NCBI RefSeq assembly: GCF_038806765.1
Contig: NZ_CP152389.1
Location: 2,418,001-2,482,000 of the forward strand
DNA length: 64,000 bases
From: Mucilaginibacter sp. CSA2-8R
GTDB taxonomy: Bacteria > Bacteroidota > Bacteroidia > Sphingobacteriales > Sphingobacteriaceae
Direction of reading: 5' to 3'
Shown here: positions 8,931-18,453 of the stretch, piece after piece
Numbering within the stretch: the first letter of the stretch is position 1
Layout: every line of letters starts with the position of its first letter
The notes under the pieces: model-generated
Databases searched by the model: none
The model's input: the letters and a program-made list of their open reading frames with translations, nothing else
What the model was told of the DNA's origin: nothing
Position numbers and translations under genes: made by a program

Positions 8931-11297
8931 ATGTTTAAAAACTATCTAACCATTGCTTTCAGGAGTCTTAAAAGCAATCTGGGTTTCTCGTTGATCAATA
9001 TTTTCGGACTGGCTATCGGTATGGCAGCTACCATACTCATTGCTTTGTGGGTAAACAACGAGGTTGGGTATGACCGTTTTCATCAAAACGTTAACCAGAT
9101 TTACGTAGCGTTTAACAAAAGCTTGTTTGAGGGCGAAATGCGGATATGGAGGTCAACCCCAAGTCCGCTGGCGCCGGCGCTTAAGCAGGAGTTTCCGGAG
9201 GTTAAATACGCCGTCCGCGTTGATTATAATCAAAAGCACCTGGCCGAGTACCAGGGCAAAAAACTACAGGCCGATGGCTACAATGCCGACCCTGATTTTT
9301 TGAAGATATTTAGCTTCCCTTTGCTGAGCGGAAACGTTAACGACTGCCTGGCGGGTAACGACCATTTAATTGTTACCGAAACTTTTGCCCGTAAACTGTT
9401 TGGTACAGCTGATGTGGTAGGCAAGCTGATTAAACTGGACAACAAGTATGACTTTACGATTGGCGGCGTACTGAAAGACATGCCTGCCAACACCCGCTTT
9501 ACGGCAGATTTTATTGCACCCTGGGCTTTTTTACAACGGCAGTACGGGCCCGACCGGCAACTGTGGGGTAATAACAGTATCCGCACGTATGTGCAGCTGC
9601 TGCCCAATACTAACCTGGAAAGCTTTAACCGCAAAGTAAGCGATATCACCATCCGTCATAGTAATCAAGAAGAAGATAACCGGGTATTTATGTACCCCAT
9701 GAAAGATTACTATCTGCAGGGCACATTTAAAAATGGCAAGCTGGAAGGCGGCCACATTGAGATTGTGCGCCTGTTTACTGTGGTGGCTTGTTTTATTTTA
9801 CTGATTGCCTGCATCAATTTCATGAACCTAAGCACCGCCCGCGGCGATAAACGTGCCAAAGAAGTAGGCGTGCGTAAAGCCATTGGTGCATTAAAGCAAG
9901 CTTTGATAGGGCAGTTTTTGCTGGAGTCGGTACTGATTGCGGCTATGGCCGGTGCGCTCGGTTTATTGGCAGCACAACTGGCTTTGCCTTACTTTAACCA
10001 GTTAATACAAACCCAGCTTGCCATGCCTTATGCCAACGGCTGGTTTATAGCCGGCGTAATTGGTTTTATTTTAATAACGGGCTTGCTGGCTGGTTGTTAC
10101 CCGGCATTGTACCTGTCATCGTTCAAAGCAGTTGCTGTATTAAAAGGTGCTCATCGCAAGGTAAGCGCTTTAATTACACCGCGCAAGGTTTTGGTGGTTA
10201 CCCAGTTTACTTTTGCCGTAGTGATGATTGTAAGCACCATTATCATCCGCAGGCAAATACAGTACGCGCAAGATAGGGATAATGGTTACGAACAGGCAAG
10301 CCTGGTCTACGTATCCTTTAGCGGCGATATTGAAAAAAACAAGCAACTCATTAAATCGGAACTGATTAATTCGGGTGCGGCCTCGGCTGTATCTGTCACC
10401 AGTTCTAACATGGTATCAGGAGATTCAAATACTTGGGGCGTGGAGTGGCAAGGTAAACCTACCGGTTCAAAAATTACATTCGACCGTATGGCCACCCTGG
10501 GCGATTTTGGTAAAACCATGAAACTCAAATTTATCAGTGGCCGCGACATCGACCCGGCAAAATTTCCGACCGATTCCACCGCTTGTTTAATTAACGAATC
10601 GGCCATGCGTATTATGAATTTTAAAAACCCAATAGGGCAGTTGGTAGAAAACGAAGGTTTAAAATGGCATATTGTGGGCGTATTTAAAGATTTTGTATGG
10701 CAATCGCCGTTTGAAGCCATGAGCCCTATGCTGGTAACTGGGCCCACAATGGACTGGAGTAACTGCATCCAAATTCGTCTTAACCCTAATCAGTCTGTCA
10801 GTGCTTCGTTACAAAAGGCCGAAGCCGTTTTCAAAAAATATAATCCGGCATTTCCGGTTACTCTGTCGTTTGTAGACCAGGAATACCAGCACAAATTTGC
10901 CGAGCAGCAGCGCACAGGTAAGCTGGCAGGCATTTTTGCTTTGCTGACGATTTTAATATCGTGCCTGGGCTTGTTTGGGTTGGCTGCTTACATGGCTGCA
11001 AGCCGCACCAAAGAAATAGGGGTGCGCAAGGTGCTTGGCGCATCGGTAGCCAATGTAACGGCACTGATTTCGGTAGAATTTTTAAAGCCGATTTTATTAT
11101 CGGTAGCGCTGGCTACACCCATTGCCTGGATAATGATGTACCGCTGGCTGCAAAATTACAGCTACCGCATGCAGATAGAGTGGTGGGTGTTTGCGGTAGG
11201 AGGTTTTATGGCGGTAGTGATTGCCCTGCTAACGGTAAGTTACCAGTCGGTGAAAGCAGCCGTTGCCAACCCGGTTAAAAGTTTACGGAGCGAATAA
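8931..11297 (+). CDS. MacB/FtsX-like ABC permease 3
   Basis: The 788-aa start at 8931 (MFKNYLTIAFRSLKSN) is chosen because it gives the same lead-in as the other permeases. A longer reading from a TTG at 8877 would translate the upstream hairpin. It has two MacB core domains and FtsX blocks with EVGVRKAIGA and EIGVRKVLGA, and ends ANPVKSLRSE. It is separated from permease 2 by 84 nt containing the terminator-like hairpin. It probably acts with one of the two separate ATPases. Confidence 0.92.
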   Translation: MFKNYLTIAFRSLKSNLGFSLINIFGLAIGMAATILIALWVNNEVGYDRFHQNVNQIYVAFNKSLFEGEMRIWRSTPSPLAPALKQEFPEVKYAVRVDYNQKHLAEYQGKKLQADGYNADPDFLKIFSFPLLSGNVNDCLAGNDHLIVTETFARKLFGTADVVGKLIKLDNKYDFTIGGVLKDMPANTRFTADFIAPWAFLQRQYGPDRQLWGNNSIRTYVQLLPNTNLESFNRKVSDITIRHSNQEEDNRVFMYPMKDYYLQGTFKNGKLEGGHIEIVRLFTVVACFILLIACINFMNLSTARGDKRAKEVGVRKAIGALKQALIGQFLLESVLIAAMAGALGLLAAQLALPYFNQLIQTQLAMPYANGWFIAGVIGFILITGLLAGCYPALYLSSFKAVAVLKGAHRKVSALITPRKVLVVTQFTFAVVMIVSTIIIRRQIQYAQDRDNGYEQASLVYVSFSGDIEKNKQLIKSELINSGAASAVSVTSSNMVSGDSNTWGVEWQGKPTGSKITFDRMATLGDFGKTMKLKFISGRDIDPAKFPTDSTACLINESAMRIMNFKNPIGQLVENEGLKWHIVGVFKDFVWQSPFEAMSPMLVTGPTMDWSNCIQIRLNPNQSVSASLQKAEAVFKKYNPAFPVTLSFVDQEYQHKFAEQQRTGKLAGIFALLTILISCLGLFGLAAYMAASRTKEIGVRKVLGASVANVTALISVEFLKPILLSVALATPIAWIMMYRWLQNYSYRMQIEWWVFAVGGFMAVVIALLTVSYQSVKAAVANPVKSLRSE

Positions 11298-11368
11298 AAA
11301 GTTTATATTTACTGTAACACATTGTTTTGATGTAGCGACCTGATTATAAACCTTTAAACATCCTACCC

Positions 11369-13792
11369 ATGTTATTTAATCACATCAAAATCGCTTTCCG
11401 TAACCTGTGGCGAAACCGCGCCTTTACCGGCATCAATATGCTGGGCCTGGGATTGGGTTTTGCTGTGTTTTTGCTGCTGGCCCAATACGTGGCTTTTGAG
11501 TGGAGCGCTAACCGCTTTCATCAAAATGCCAGCCGGCTGTACCGCTTGTCGTACCTGTATAAGGATGGCAAGAGCAACTACTACATGCCACCAGGAATTG
11601 GTCCGGCGCTAAAAAGCAACGTAGCCGGTATTGAGCAATGCATTCGCATAGGCGAGGGGGTAGGCAATGGTGTGATTACTGTTGATGGCCCATCGGGCGT
11701 AAAGGCTTTCCGCGAGGACGGTATTTCTTTTACCGATGATGGCTTTTTTAAAACATTCAGTTTCCCGGTGTTGCAGGGCAGCGGGGCATTAAGCCAGCCG
11801 CAAACTATGGCGATATCGGCCGGGGCCGCAAAAAGGTATTTTGGCGATGCGCCCGCGGTAGGCAAGCAAGTAAAGGTAACCAACCAGTTTGGCAGCACCA
11901 CTTATACAGTAACAACGGTGTTTCAGGACATGCCGGCTAATTCGGATATCCGGTCCGACGTATTATTATCCTACTCCACCTTAAAAAGCGCCGCTGCCCG
12001 CAACGGCAACGACTGGGCCGACCCCGACGCGCTGGGCTCTGAATATGCTTTTATCTACGTGTTGCGCCAGCAAAATGCCAGCGCCGATAATATCAGCTCG
12101 CAGGCTACCCGCCTGTTGCACCGTTTAAAGCCTGATAATAAAAATGACCAGATGGGATTTCAGCCCATGGCCAATCTGCACATTGCGCCGGGGTTTGATT
12201 ACCCGTACCAAACCTATGGCAGCCTGGTGCTAATAACGGCTTTCGTCAGCGTGGCCGTGCTCATTATTTTAATTGCCTGGATAAACTACATTAACCTATC
12301 GACCGCGCAGGCCTTAAACCGCATTAAAGAGGTGGGGGTACGCAAGGTGCTGGGTGCAACCCGCTGGCAATTAACCAGCCAATACATTACCGAAACCGTT
12401 TTGCTTACCGCAGTTAGTTTTATTGTGGCGCTAATGGCCGTTGTGCTGTTGCAACCTTTATATAATAGCATTACGGGTAAGCAACTATCATTAGCGGTGT
12501 TGAATGCTGGCCTGTTCTGGCCGGCCATTGCTGCGCTAATGGTTGCCGGCACCTTGCTGGCCGGCGGTTATGTGGCTTGGGTCATCAGTTCGTACAACCC
12601 GGCACGTGCCATTGCCCGCAAAGAAGTATTAACCATGGGCGGTCTTACGTTGCGCAAAAGCCTGGTGGTTTTTCAGTTCATCATCTCCATGGTGTTTATA
12701 ACGGCTACGCTGGTGCTGTACCGCCAGTTGCAGTTTATGCAGCACCATGACTTGGGCATGGCCGTAGCCGGTAGGGTGGTGATTACCGGCCCGTCGGTTA
12801 TCAACAGTTCGCAGATGGATAATTCGGTGGCGTTTGAGAACGAAGCCAAACAATTGCCTTTTGTGAAACAGGTTGCCGCGTCTAACAACATACCGGGGCA
12901 GGGCTATAATTTTTCGACCGCAGGTATTACCGGCGAGCAAGTGAACCCAGGCGACGAAAAAAAATCGTATGCCATGCTAATTGTTGACAATCAGTATTTT
13001 TCGACTTACGACATTAATTTTAAATACGGCAAAGCCTTTACCCCGGCCATGCTGGAGCACGGCTGGCCCAAAACCAAACGAGTAATATTAAACGAGGCGG
13101 CCATGAAACAGTTAGGCTATAAAGATGAGTCGTCCATCATCGGTAAAAAAGTAAAATGGGGTAACGATTTTGAAGTGGTAGGAGTAGTAAAAGACTATCA
13201 CCACCTGAGTTTGCATGAGCAAATCAAACCCATGATATTTTTACCGGCCGTGGCCGATGGCTATTTTACCTTTAAGGTAGATGCCGGAAACATGCCTGCC
13301 AAAATTGCGCGCCTGCAAAGCCTGTATCAAAAATATTTTCCGGCCGAGCCGTTTACGTATTTGTTTTTGGATGATGTGTACGACAACCAGTATAAATCTG
13401 AACGGCAACTGGGCCACATTTTTATCGGCGCAGCGGGCACGGCTGTGCTGATTGCCTGCCTTGGTCTGCTGGGCTTGGCCATGTTTGCCGCACGACAGCG
13501 TGTTAAAGAAATCGGCATCCGTAAATTGCTGGGTGCCAGTGTGATTGACCTGGTGAACCTGATATCGTTCGATTTTCTAAAACTGGTATTACTGGCGCTG
13601 CTGATTGCCACACCCATTGCCATGTTGATGATGAGCCGCTGGCTGCAAAGCTTTGCTTACCGCACTGCCATGCCCTGGTGGCTGGTAGGGCTGGGCGGCG
13701 TGCTGGCCTTTGGCATCGCCTATGCAACGGTGGCATTGCAGGCTTATAAAGCAGCAGGTGCTAATCCGATTAAAAGTTTGCGGAATGATTAG
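11369..13792 (+). CDS. MacB/FtsX-like ABC permease 4
   Basis: The 807-aa protein starts MLFNHIKIAFRNLWRNR and has the same layout of helix, periplasmic domain, FtsX block, repeated. Coupling motifs are EVGVRKVLGA and EIGIRKLLGA. The C-terminal signature is ANPIKSLRND, slightly different from the SLRSE of its three neighbours. It starts 71 nt after permease 3 and is followed by a strong terminator, so it is the last gene of the first transcription unit. Confidence 0.92.
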   Translation: MLFNHIKIAFRNLWRNRAFTGINMLGLGLGFAVFLLLAQYVAFEWSANRFHQNASRLYRLSYLYKDGKSNYYMPPGIGPALKSNVAGIEQCIRIGEGVGNGVITVDGPSGVKAFREDGISFTDDGFFKTFSFPVLQGSGALSQPQTMAISAGAAKRYFGDAPAVGKQVKVTNQFGSTTYTVTTVFQDMPANSDIRSDVLLSYSTLKSAAARNGNDWADPDALGSEYAFIYVLRQQNASADNISSQATRLLHRLKPDNKNDQMGFQPMANLHIAPGFDYPYQTYGSLVLITAFVSVAVLIILIAWINYINLSTAQALNRIKEVGVRKVLGATRWQLTSQYITETVLLTAVSFIVALMAVVLLQPLYNSITGKQLSLAVLNAGLFWPAIAALMVAGTLLAGGYVAWVISSYNPARAIARKEVLTMGGLTLRKSLVVFQFIISMVFITATLVLYRQLQFMQHHDLGMAVAGRVVITGPSVINSSQMDNSVAFENEAKQLPFVKQVAASNNIPGQGYNFSTAGITGEQVNPGDEKKSYAMLIVDNQYFSTYDINFKYGKAFTPAMLEHGWPKTKRVILNEAAMKQLGYKDESSIIGKKVKWGNDFEVVGVVKDYHHLSLHEQIKPMIFLPAVADGYFTFKVDAGNMPAKIARLQSLYQKYFPAEPFTYLFLDDVYDNQYKSERQLGHIFIGAAGTAVLIACLGLLGLAMFAARQRVKEIGIRKLLGASVIDLVNLISFDFLKLVLLALLIATPIAMLMMSRWLQSFAYRTAMPWWLVGLGGVLAFGIAYATVALQAYKAAGANPIKSLRND

Positions 13793-13821
13793 GTGATGAG
13801 CCTTTTCCTTAAAGATTATTT

Positions 13822-13857
13822 AGCCCCGGCATCCGACAATGCCGGGGCTGCTTTTTT
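13822..13857 (+). terminator. Rho-independent terminator after permease 4
   Basis: AGCCCCGGCA (13822-13831) pairs perfectly with TGCCGGGGCT (13840-13849) over an 8-nt loop and is followed by a seven-T run. It lies 30 nt after the permease 4 stop codon. Confidence 0.9.
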
Positions 13858-13993
13858 TGGGGATATATCGCCTTTATTCAACTATTGTCTTAAAAAAAGA
13901 CCTGTATAAGTTCCTGTCAGAATAATCAGAGTGCTCTGTATGGGTATTACAGGGTTCACTCACAAACCTGTACCGCTATGTCTAAAAGGGGCA

Positions 13994-14025
13994 ACATTGT
14001 ATCGCATCCGTACATTTCTTGTTAC
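13994..14025 (+). promoter_or_regulatory. Shared upstream element, copy 2
   Basis: This copy matches 1184-1215 at 24 of 32 positions without gaps. It lies about 145-177 nt before the second ATPase gene. Its right end merges into the dyad GTTACGGTAAC. A common activator site for the two halves of the efflux locus is the simplest explanation. Confidence 0.5.
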
Positions 14026-14170
14026 GGTAACGAACAACGTTTTTATACGGTTTGATAGTAACTAACTGATAATAAATGTTTTGTTGTTTTGGTACAGAAT
14101 TGACAAATAATTATCTGTAAAACTTAGCTTAATTAGTGTCTGCATTTATCATTATCATCAAACTTCAATC

Positions 14171-14848
14171 ATGTTATCACTAAAACAAATATCAAAATAC
14201 TACAATACCGGCAACAACAAAACCTACGTACTCAACAAGGTGGATTTGGATGTTGACCAGGGCGAGTTTGTGTCTATCATGGGTCCGTCGGGCTCGGGTA
14301 AATCAACGTTGCTAAATATTATTGGTATGCTCGATCAGCCATCGGAAGGCTATATGTATTTTTTAAACGAACCCGTGCATCAGCTTAAAGAAAAACAACG
14401 CTCGGCCCTGTACAAGCAAAACATCGGCTTCGTGTTTCAGGCTTACCACCTGATTGATGAGCTGACCGTTTACGAAAACATCGAGACTCCTTTGCTGTAC
14501 CAGGATGTTAAAAGTGCCGAACGCAAAGCGTTAGTAGCCGATGCGCTAGACCGGTTTAATATTGTGGGTAAAAAAGACTTGTTCCCGGCGCAATTGTCTG
14601 GCGGCCAACAGCAGCTGGTAGGCATAGCCCGTGCTTTAATAAGCAAACCTAAATTGTTACTGGCCGATGAACCTACCGGTAACCTGAACTCTAAACAGGG
14701 CGAAGAAATTATGGAGCTGTTTAAAAAGTTGAACCAGGAAGATGGCGTGACTATCATCCAGGTAACACATTCTGAAAAGAACGCGCAGTTTGGTTCGCGC
14801 ATTATCAACCTGCTGGATGGTAAAATAGACTCATCCGTAATTTTATAA
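14171..14848 (+). CDS. ABC transporter ATP-binding protein, MacB/LolD type (second ATPase)
   Basis: The 225-aa ATPase is collinear with the first one at 2733. It has Walker A GPSGSGKST (38-46), signature LSGGQQQLV (142-150), Walker B LLLADEPTG (162-170) and the H-loop in VTHS. The residue after the QQQ of the signature is leucine (149), where the first ATPase and most of the family have arginine, and the D-loop reads NLNS instead of NLDS. There is no permease in its own unit; only the TolC-like gene follows 4 nt later. It presumably serves one or more of the four permeases. Confidence 0.93.
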   Translation: MLSLKQISKYYNTGNNKTYVLNKVDLDVDQGEFVSIMGPSGSGKSTLLNIIGMLDQPSEGYMYFLNEPVHQLKEKQRSALYKQNIGFVFQAYHLIDELTVYENIETPLLYQDVKSAERKALVADALDRFNIVGKKDLFPAQLSGGQQQLVGIARALISKPKLLLADEPTGNLNSKQGEEIMELFKKLNQEDGVTIIQVTHSEKNAQFGSRIINLLDGKIDSSVIL

Positions 14849-14852
14849 GGTT

Positions 14853-16280
14853 ATGCGATACCTTTTTATACTGGTCACTTTCTTTTTTTGCCGAGAGGTA
14901 ATGGCTCAGCAGCCCGCCGATTCGTTATATAACCTGCAGCAGTGTATTGATATTGCCATTAAAAATAACCTTACAGTAAAACGCAGCGAACTTGATATGG
15001 AGCGCAGCCGCATTTACTGGCAGCAGCAAAGGGCAACTTTACTGCCCTCGCTAAATGGCAACGTAAACCATGGTATAAGCACCGGCCGAAGCCTTGACCC
15101 TTTTACCAATACTTACTTAAACCAGCAGATATCCTATGGCGACTACGGCCTGAACGCCAACCTGGTTTTGTTTAACGGCTTAACTATACAAAACAGCATC
15201 CGCCAAACCTCACTGGCTTACCAGGCCGGCCGGATGGATTTTGAGCAGGCCAAAAACGACATTACCCTCAACGTAATAACAGCCTATTTACAGGTTATTA
15301 ATAATGTGGATTTGCTGACGCAGGGCAACAACCAGTTAACGGTATCCAGGCAACAATTGCAGCGTTTGCAAGTACTCAATGCCAATGGCGCCGTAAAACC
15401 GTCGGACTATTACGACGTGAAAGGCCAGCTGGCTACCGATCAGCTTACCGTAATTAACGCTAAAAACGGACTGGTTGCCTCTAAGCTTAACCTGCTGCAA
15501 ACCATGAACGTTCCTTACAGCCGCGACATTAGTTTGCAGCGCCTAAACGCCACCGAGCTGCCCGCTTTAAAATTTACCCAAACTGCAGACCAGGTGTACG
15601 ACTTAGCTATACAAAATCTGCCCTTGGTTAAGGCCGCTGCATTAAGGCGCCAAAGCGCCGAAAAAGCAGTGAAGGTGCGTCAAGGGGCATTATTTCCGAT
15701 ACTGTCATTAAATGGTGGGCTGGCTACTCGCTACTCGAGTGCAGCCCGCCGCTCAGTATTGGTTGATACGATGGAGGTAAACACCGGGTCGTATATTAAA
15801 ACAGCCACTGGTAATCAGCCGGTGTATGCAGCCAATCAGATTTATAACAATGAAAAAATCAGTTACGGCAGCCAGTTCCAAAACAATTACAATACGCAGG
15901 TAAATTTGGGTTTGCAGGTACCTATACTTAACGGCTTTTTGAACCGTAACCGGGTTGCTTTGGCTAAAATTGATTTGCAGGAACAGCGTTACACAGAAGA
16001 AACCACCCGCATACAGCTTAAACAAAACGTTGAACAGGCGTTTAACAACATGTCGGCCGCGTATGAGCGTTACCAAGTACTGCTGGAGCAAAGCGAAGCA
16101 TTCAGAGAATCTTTCCGCACGGCCGAAATTAGGTTTAACGCCGGAGCCTTAACATCGGTGGATTATATTGTAGCCAAAAACAACTTAGATAGGGCAAATA
16201 ACAATCTGATAAACGCGCGTTATGATTACTACATCCGCACCAAGATATTAAATTATTACACTGGTAATCTTGTGCTTTAA
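14853..16280 (+). CDS. TolC-family outer membrane efflux protein
   Basis: The 475-aa product has a signal peptide ending VMAQ and the two repeated halves of the outer membrane efflux family. Each half has long amphipathic helices and a short barrel segment, for example the N-terminal SLYNLQQCIDIAIKNN lead-in typical of the family. It would form the trimeric channel that receives substrate from the MacA-like adaptor at 1322. It is only 4 nt from the second ATPase, so both are surely cotranscribed. Confidence 0.92.
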   Translation: MRYLFILVTFFFCREVMAQQPADSLYNLQQCIDIAIKNNLTVKRSELDMERSRIYWQQQRATLLPSLNGNVNHGISTGRSLDPFTNTYLNQQISYGDYGLNANLVLFNGLTIQNSIRQTSLAYQAGRMDFEQAKNDITLNVITAYLQVINNVDLLTQGNNQLTVSRQQLQRLQVLNANGAVKPSDYYDVKGQLATDQLTVINAKNGLVASKLNLLQTMNVPYSRDISLQRLNATELPALKFTQTADQVYDLAIQNLPLVKAAALRRQSAEKAVKVRQGALFPILSLNGGLATRYSSAARRSVLVDTMEVNTGSYIKTATGNQPVYAANQIYNNEKISYGSQFQNNYNTQVNLGLQVPILNGFLNRNRVALAKIDLQEQRYTEETTRIQLKQNVEQAFNNMSAAYERYQVLLEQSEAFRESFRTAEIRFNAGALTSVDYIVAKNNLDRANNNLINARYDYYIRTKILNYYTGNLVL

Positions 16281-16354
16281 AAATATTTGGTCATTACTTA
16301 CATAGTTAGCATGGTTATTGTTGCTTAAAAAGCAAATCTTACCTCATTTTAACT

Positions 16355-16960
16355 ATGAAAAAATTTATTTATATTTTAACTTTCAGTTTAACTGTTGCGG
16401 CGTCAGCATTTGCTCAAAACCAATTGTTGCCACGTGTTAGTTTTGGGATCAAAGGCGGAGTAAATGCCTCTAACTTTTCAACAACTAATAATATCACTGA
16501 CGAGTCGAAGGTTGGTTTCCAGGCTGGTGCTTACAGCCGGATATCATTGGGTGCTTTACATTTACAACCAGAGTTATATTACACGCAAAAAGATGCTAAA
16601 TTAATGCAAAGCTTAAACTCGTCTACTAACATGGTGAGTTTTAAAAGTATTGATTTACCTATATTATTGGGTTATTCGTGGGGAGGCGATGAGGCTGCCG
16701 GACATATACAAACCGGCCCGTTAGTTGCATTTGGTATTAGCAACAAGCAATCAGCTAATGCCGGCCAAAATTCGTCGAGCGTTATGATCGGCGACCAGAA
16801 TTTTGCCTGGCTGTTTGGCGCAGGTGTTGATGTTGGCAGGTTGTCGATTGATGCCAGATATGAGTATGGACTAAAAAAAAATCCGGTGACTGATTTTACT
16901 TCTACTGTACGAGTTAATGTGTTTAGCTTGGCTGTAGCTTACCGTTTATTCGCCTTGTAA
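16355..16960 (+). CDS. Outer membrane beta-barrel protein, PorT-like
   Basis: The 201-aa protein has a signal peptide (MKKFIYILTFSLTVAASAFAQ). It then opens with the VSFGIKGGVNASNF motif that begins many PorT-like barrels of Bacteroidetes. Alternating hydrophobic strands and a C-terminal aromatic-rich strand (VFSLAVAYRLFAL) fit an 8-stranded barrel. It lies 74 nt after the TolC-like gene and ends with its own terminator. Whether it shares transcription with the efflux genes cannot be told. Its specific role is unknown. Confidence 0.85.
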   Translation: MKKFIYILTFSLTVAASAFAQNQLLPRVSFGIKGGVNASNFSTTNNITDESKVGFQAGAYSRISLGALHLQPELYYTQKDAKLMQSLNSSTNMVSFKSIDLPILLGYSWGGDEAAGHIQTGPLVAFGISNKQSANAGQNSSSVMIGDQNFAWLFGAGVDVGRLSIDARYEYGLKKNPVTDFTSTVRVNVFSLAVAYRLFAL

Positions 16961-16981
16961 GCATTGACTAAAATTTAATAG

Positions 16982-17013
16982 AGCCGCTGAAATTATTTTC
17001 AGCGGCTTTTTTG
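16982..17013 (+). terminator. Rho-independent terminator after the PorT-like gene
   Basis: AGCCGCTGAAA (16982-16992) pairs perfectly with TTTCAGCGGCT (16997-17007) around a 4-nt loop, followed by TTTTT. Confidence 0.9.
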
Positions 17014-17115
17014 TTGCCACACTAATTTAACGATTTCTATTAAATTAATAATAAAACCTTACAGATAAAGTGGTGTTAATTTTTAAGACATAATTTATAA
17101 TTAAAATAAACACCG

Positions 17116-18279
17116 ATGAAAGCAGCAGTTTTTCATAAGCCGGGCGACATAAGCGTTGATACGGTAGAAGATCCGAAGATTGAACAAGCCGGGGATGTTA
17201 TATTAAAAGTTACCTCAACGGCCATATGCGGGTCTGATCTTCATATTTTAGATGGTGGTATCCCGCAGATGAAAGACCTGGTGATGGGCCATGAGTTTAT
17301 GGGTATTGTGGAGGAGGTTGGTCCTTCGGTAAAAAACCTTAAACGCGGCGACCGTGTGGTGGTACCTTTTCCGATTGCATGTGGCCATTGCTTTTTTTGT
17401 ACACATGGTGCATCTCCACATTGTGAAAACTCAAACCCTGAGCATTACGGCCCCCAGGGAGATATGTTAGACCATAAAGGTGGTGCGCTGTTTGGTTATA
17501 CAGATTTGTATGGTGGCTACTCGGGCGGGCAGGCCGAGTATGTACGTGTACCTTATGCTGATGTTAGTCCGCGTATTGTGCCCGATAACCTGACTGATGA
17601 CCAGGTATTGTTTTTGACCGATATATTTCCGACTGGCTGGTCGGCTATTGATTGGGCTCAAATGAAGGGGGGAGAGGTAGTAGCTATTTTTGGTTCGGGA
17701 CCGGTAGGCTTAATGGCCCAAAAAGCTGCCTGGATCAACGGTGCCAGTCGTGTTATCGCCATCGACCCGGTAAATTACCGCTTGGCCAAAGCACGTGAGG
17801 CCAACAAGGTTGAAACGCTCAACCCTAACGAAGTAGATGTGGTAGAAGCCATACGTCAGATGACCGGCGGCCGTGGCGCCGACGTATGTGTAGACGCTGT
17901 TGGTTTCGAAGCTCAGCGTTCTTTTTTAGACAAAGTAAAAGCTACCCTGAACTTTGAAAAAGGAACAATGAAAGTTCTCGAATTGTGTTTTGAAGCCGTA
18001 CGTCGAGGTGGCACGGTTACGGTGGTTGGTGTATACGGAACCCCGTTTGATAACTTCCCGGTACACCGTATGTTTGATAAGGGTATCACCATTAAACAAG
18101 GCCAGGCACCCGTACTCAATTACATTGACCATTTGATCGACTTAATAAAACAAGAAAAAGTAGTACTCAATGACATTATTTCGCATACTCTGCCCCTCAG
18201 CGAAGCCTCACATGCTTATGACATCTTTAAAAATAAACAGGATGATTGCGTGAAGGTGGTGTTGAAACCGCATGCGTAG
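17116..18279 (+). CDS. Zinc-dependent alcohol dehydrogenase family protein
   Basis: The 387-aa MDR-superfamily enzyme shows catalytic zinc ligands C38 (ICGSD) and H59-E60 (GHEFMG). The structural-zinc cysteines are C89, C92, C95 and C103, and the dinucleotide-binding motif is GSGPVG (193-198). It belongs to the branch often annotated as glutathione-independent formaldehyde dehydrogenase or threonine-dehydrogenase-like, which oxidises small alcohols or aldehydes with NAD. The exact substrate is not determined. It stands alone, with a bidirectional terminator downstream. Confidence 0.9.
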   Translation: MKAAVFHKPGDISVDTVEDPKIEQAGDVILKVTSTAICGSDLHILDGGIPQMKDLVMGHEFMGIVEEVGPSVKNLKRGDRVVVPFPIACGHCFFCTHGASPHCENSNPEHYGPQGDMLDHKGGALFGYTDLYGGYSGGQAEYVRVPYADVSPRIVPDNLTDDQVLFLTDIFPTGWSAIDWAQMKGGEVVAIFGSGPVGLMAQKAAWINGASRVIAIDPVNYRLAKAREANKVETLNPNEVDVVEAIRQMTGGRGADVCVDAVGFEAQRSFLDKVKATLNFEKGTMKVLELCFEAVRRGGTVTVVGVYGTPFDNFPVHRMFDKGITIKQGQAPVLNYIDHLIDLIKQEKVVLNDIISHTLPLSEASHAYDIFKNKQDDCVKVVLKPHA

Positions 18280-18391
18280 TTGATTATTACAAGGTAAAGC
18301 TTTTAAATAGCTAACTATTTTGCCGCAGTGATGTCTTTTGAGGACTAACATAACAGCGGCCAGATGTTAGATAAAATCAGTTTAATAATGA

Positions 18392-18431
18392 AATAAGCCC
18401 GAGGTTGGAGTTATGCGACCTCGGGCTTATT
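18392..18431. terminator. Bidirectional terminator between convergent genes
   Basis: A perfect 14-bp stem, AATAAGCCCGAGGT (18392-18405) with its complement at 18418-18431, has A-rich and T-rich flanks on both sides. It separates the alcohol dehydrogenase (+) from the M28 peptidase (-). Confidence 0.9.
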
Positions 18432-18453
18432 TTATTATTTTAAGAAATGAAAT

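Larger units (their letters stand above)
13793..14170. other. Intergenic region between the two efflux transcription units
   Basis: The 378-nt gap holds the terminator of the first unit (13822-13857) and the second copy of the shared element (13994-14025). A perfect GTTAC/GTAAC dyad around one base follows at 14021-14031. I see no small gene. Confidence 0.6.

Noticed and set aside
14089..14104. Possible sigma-54 promoter TTGGTAC...TTGAC before the second ATPase
   Set aside because: The -12 element reads GAC with wrong spacing for GC, so the match is too weak to annotate.
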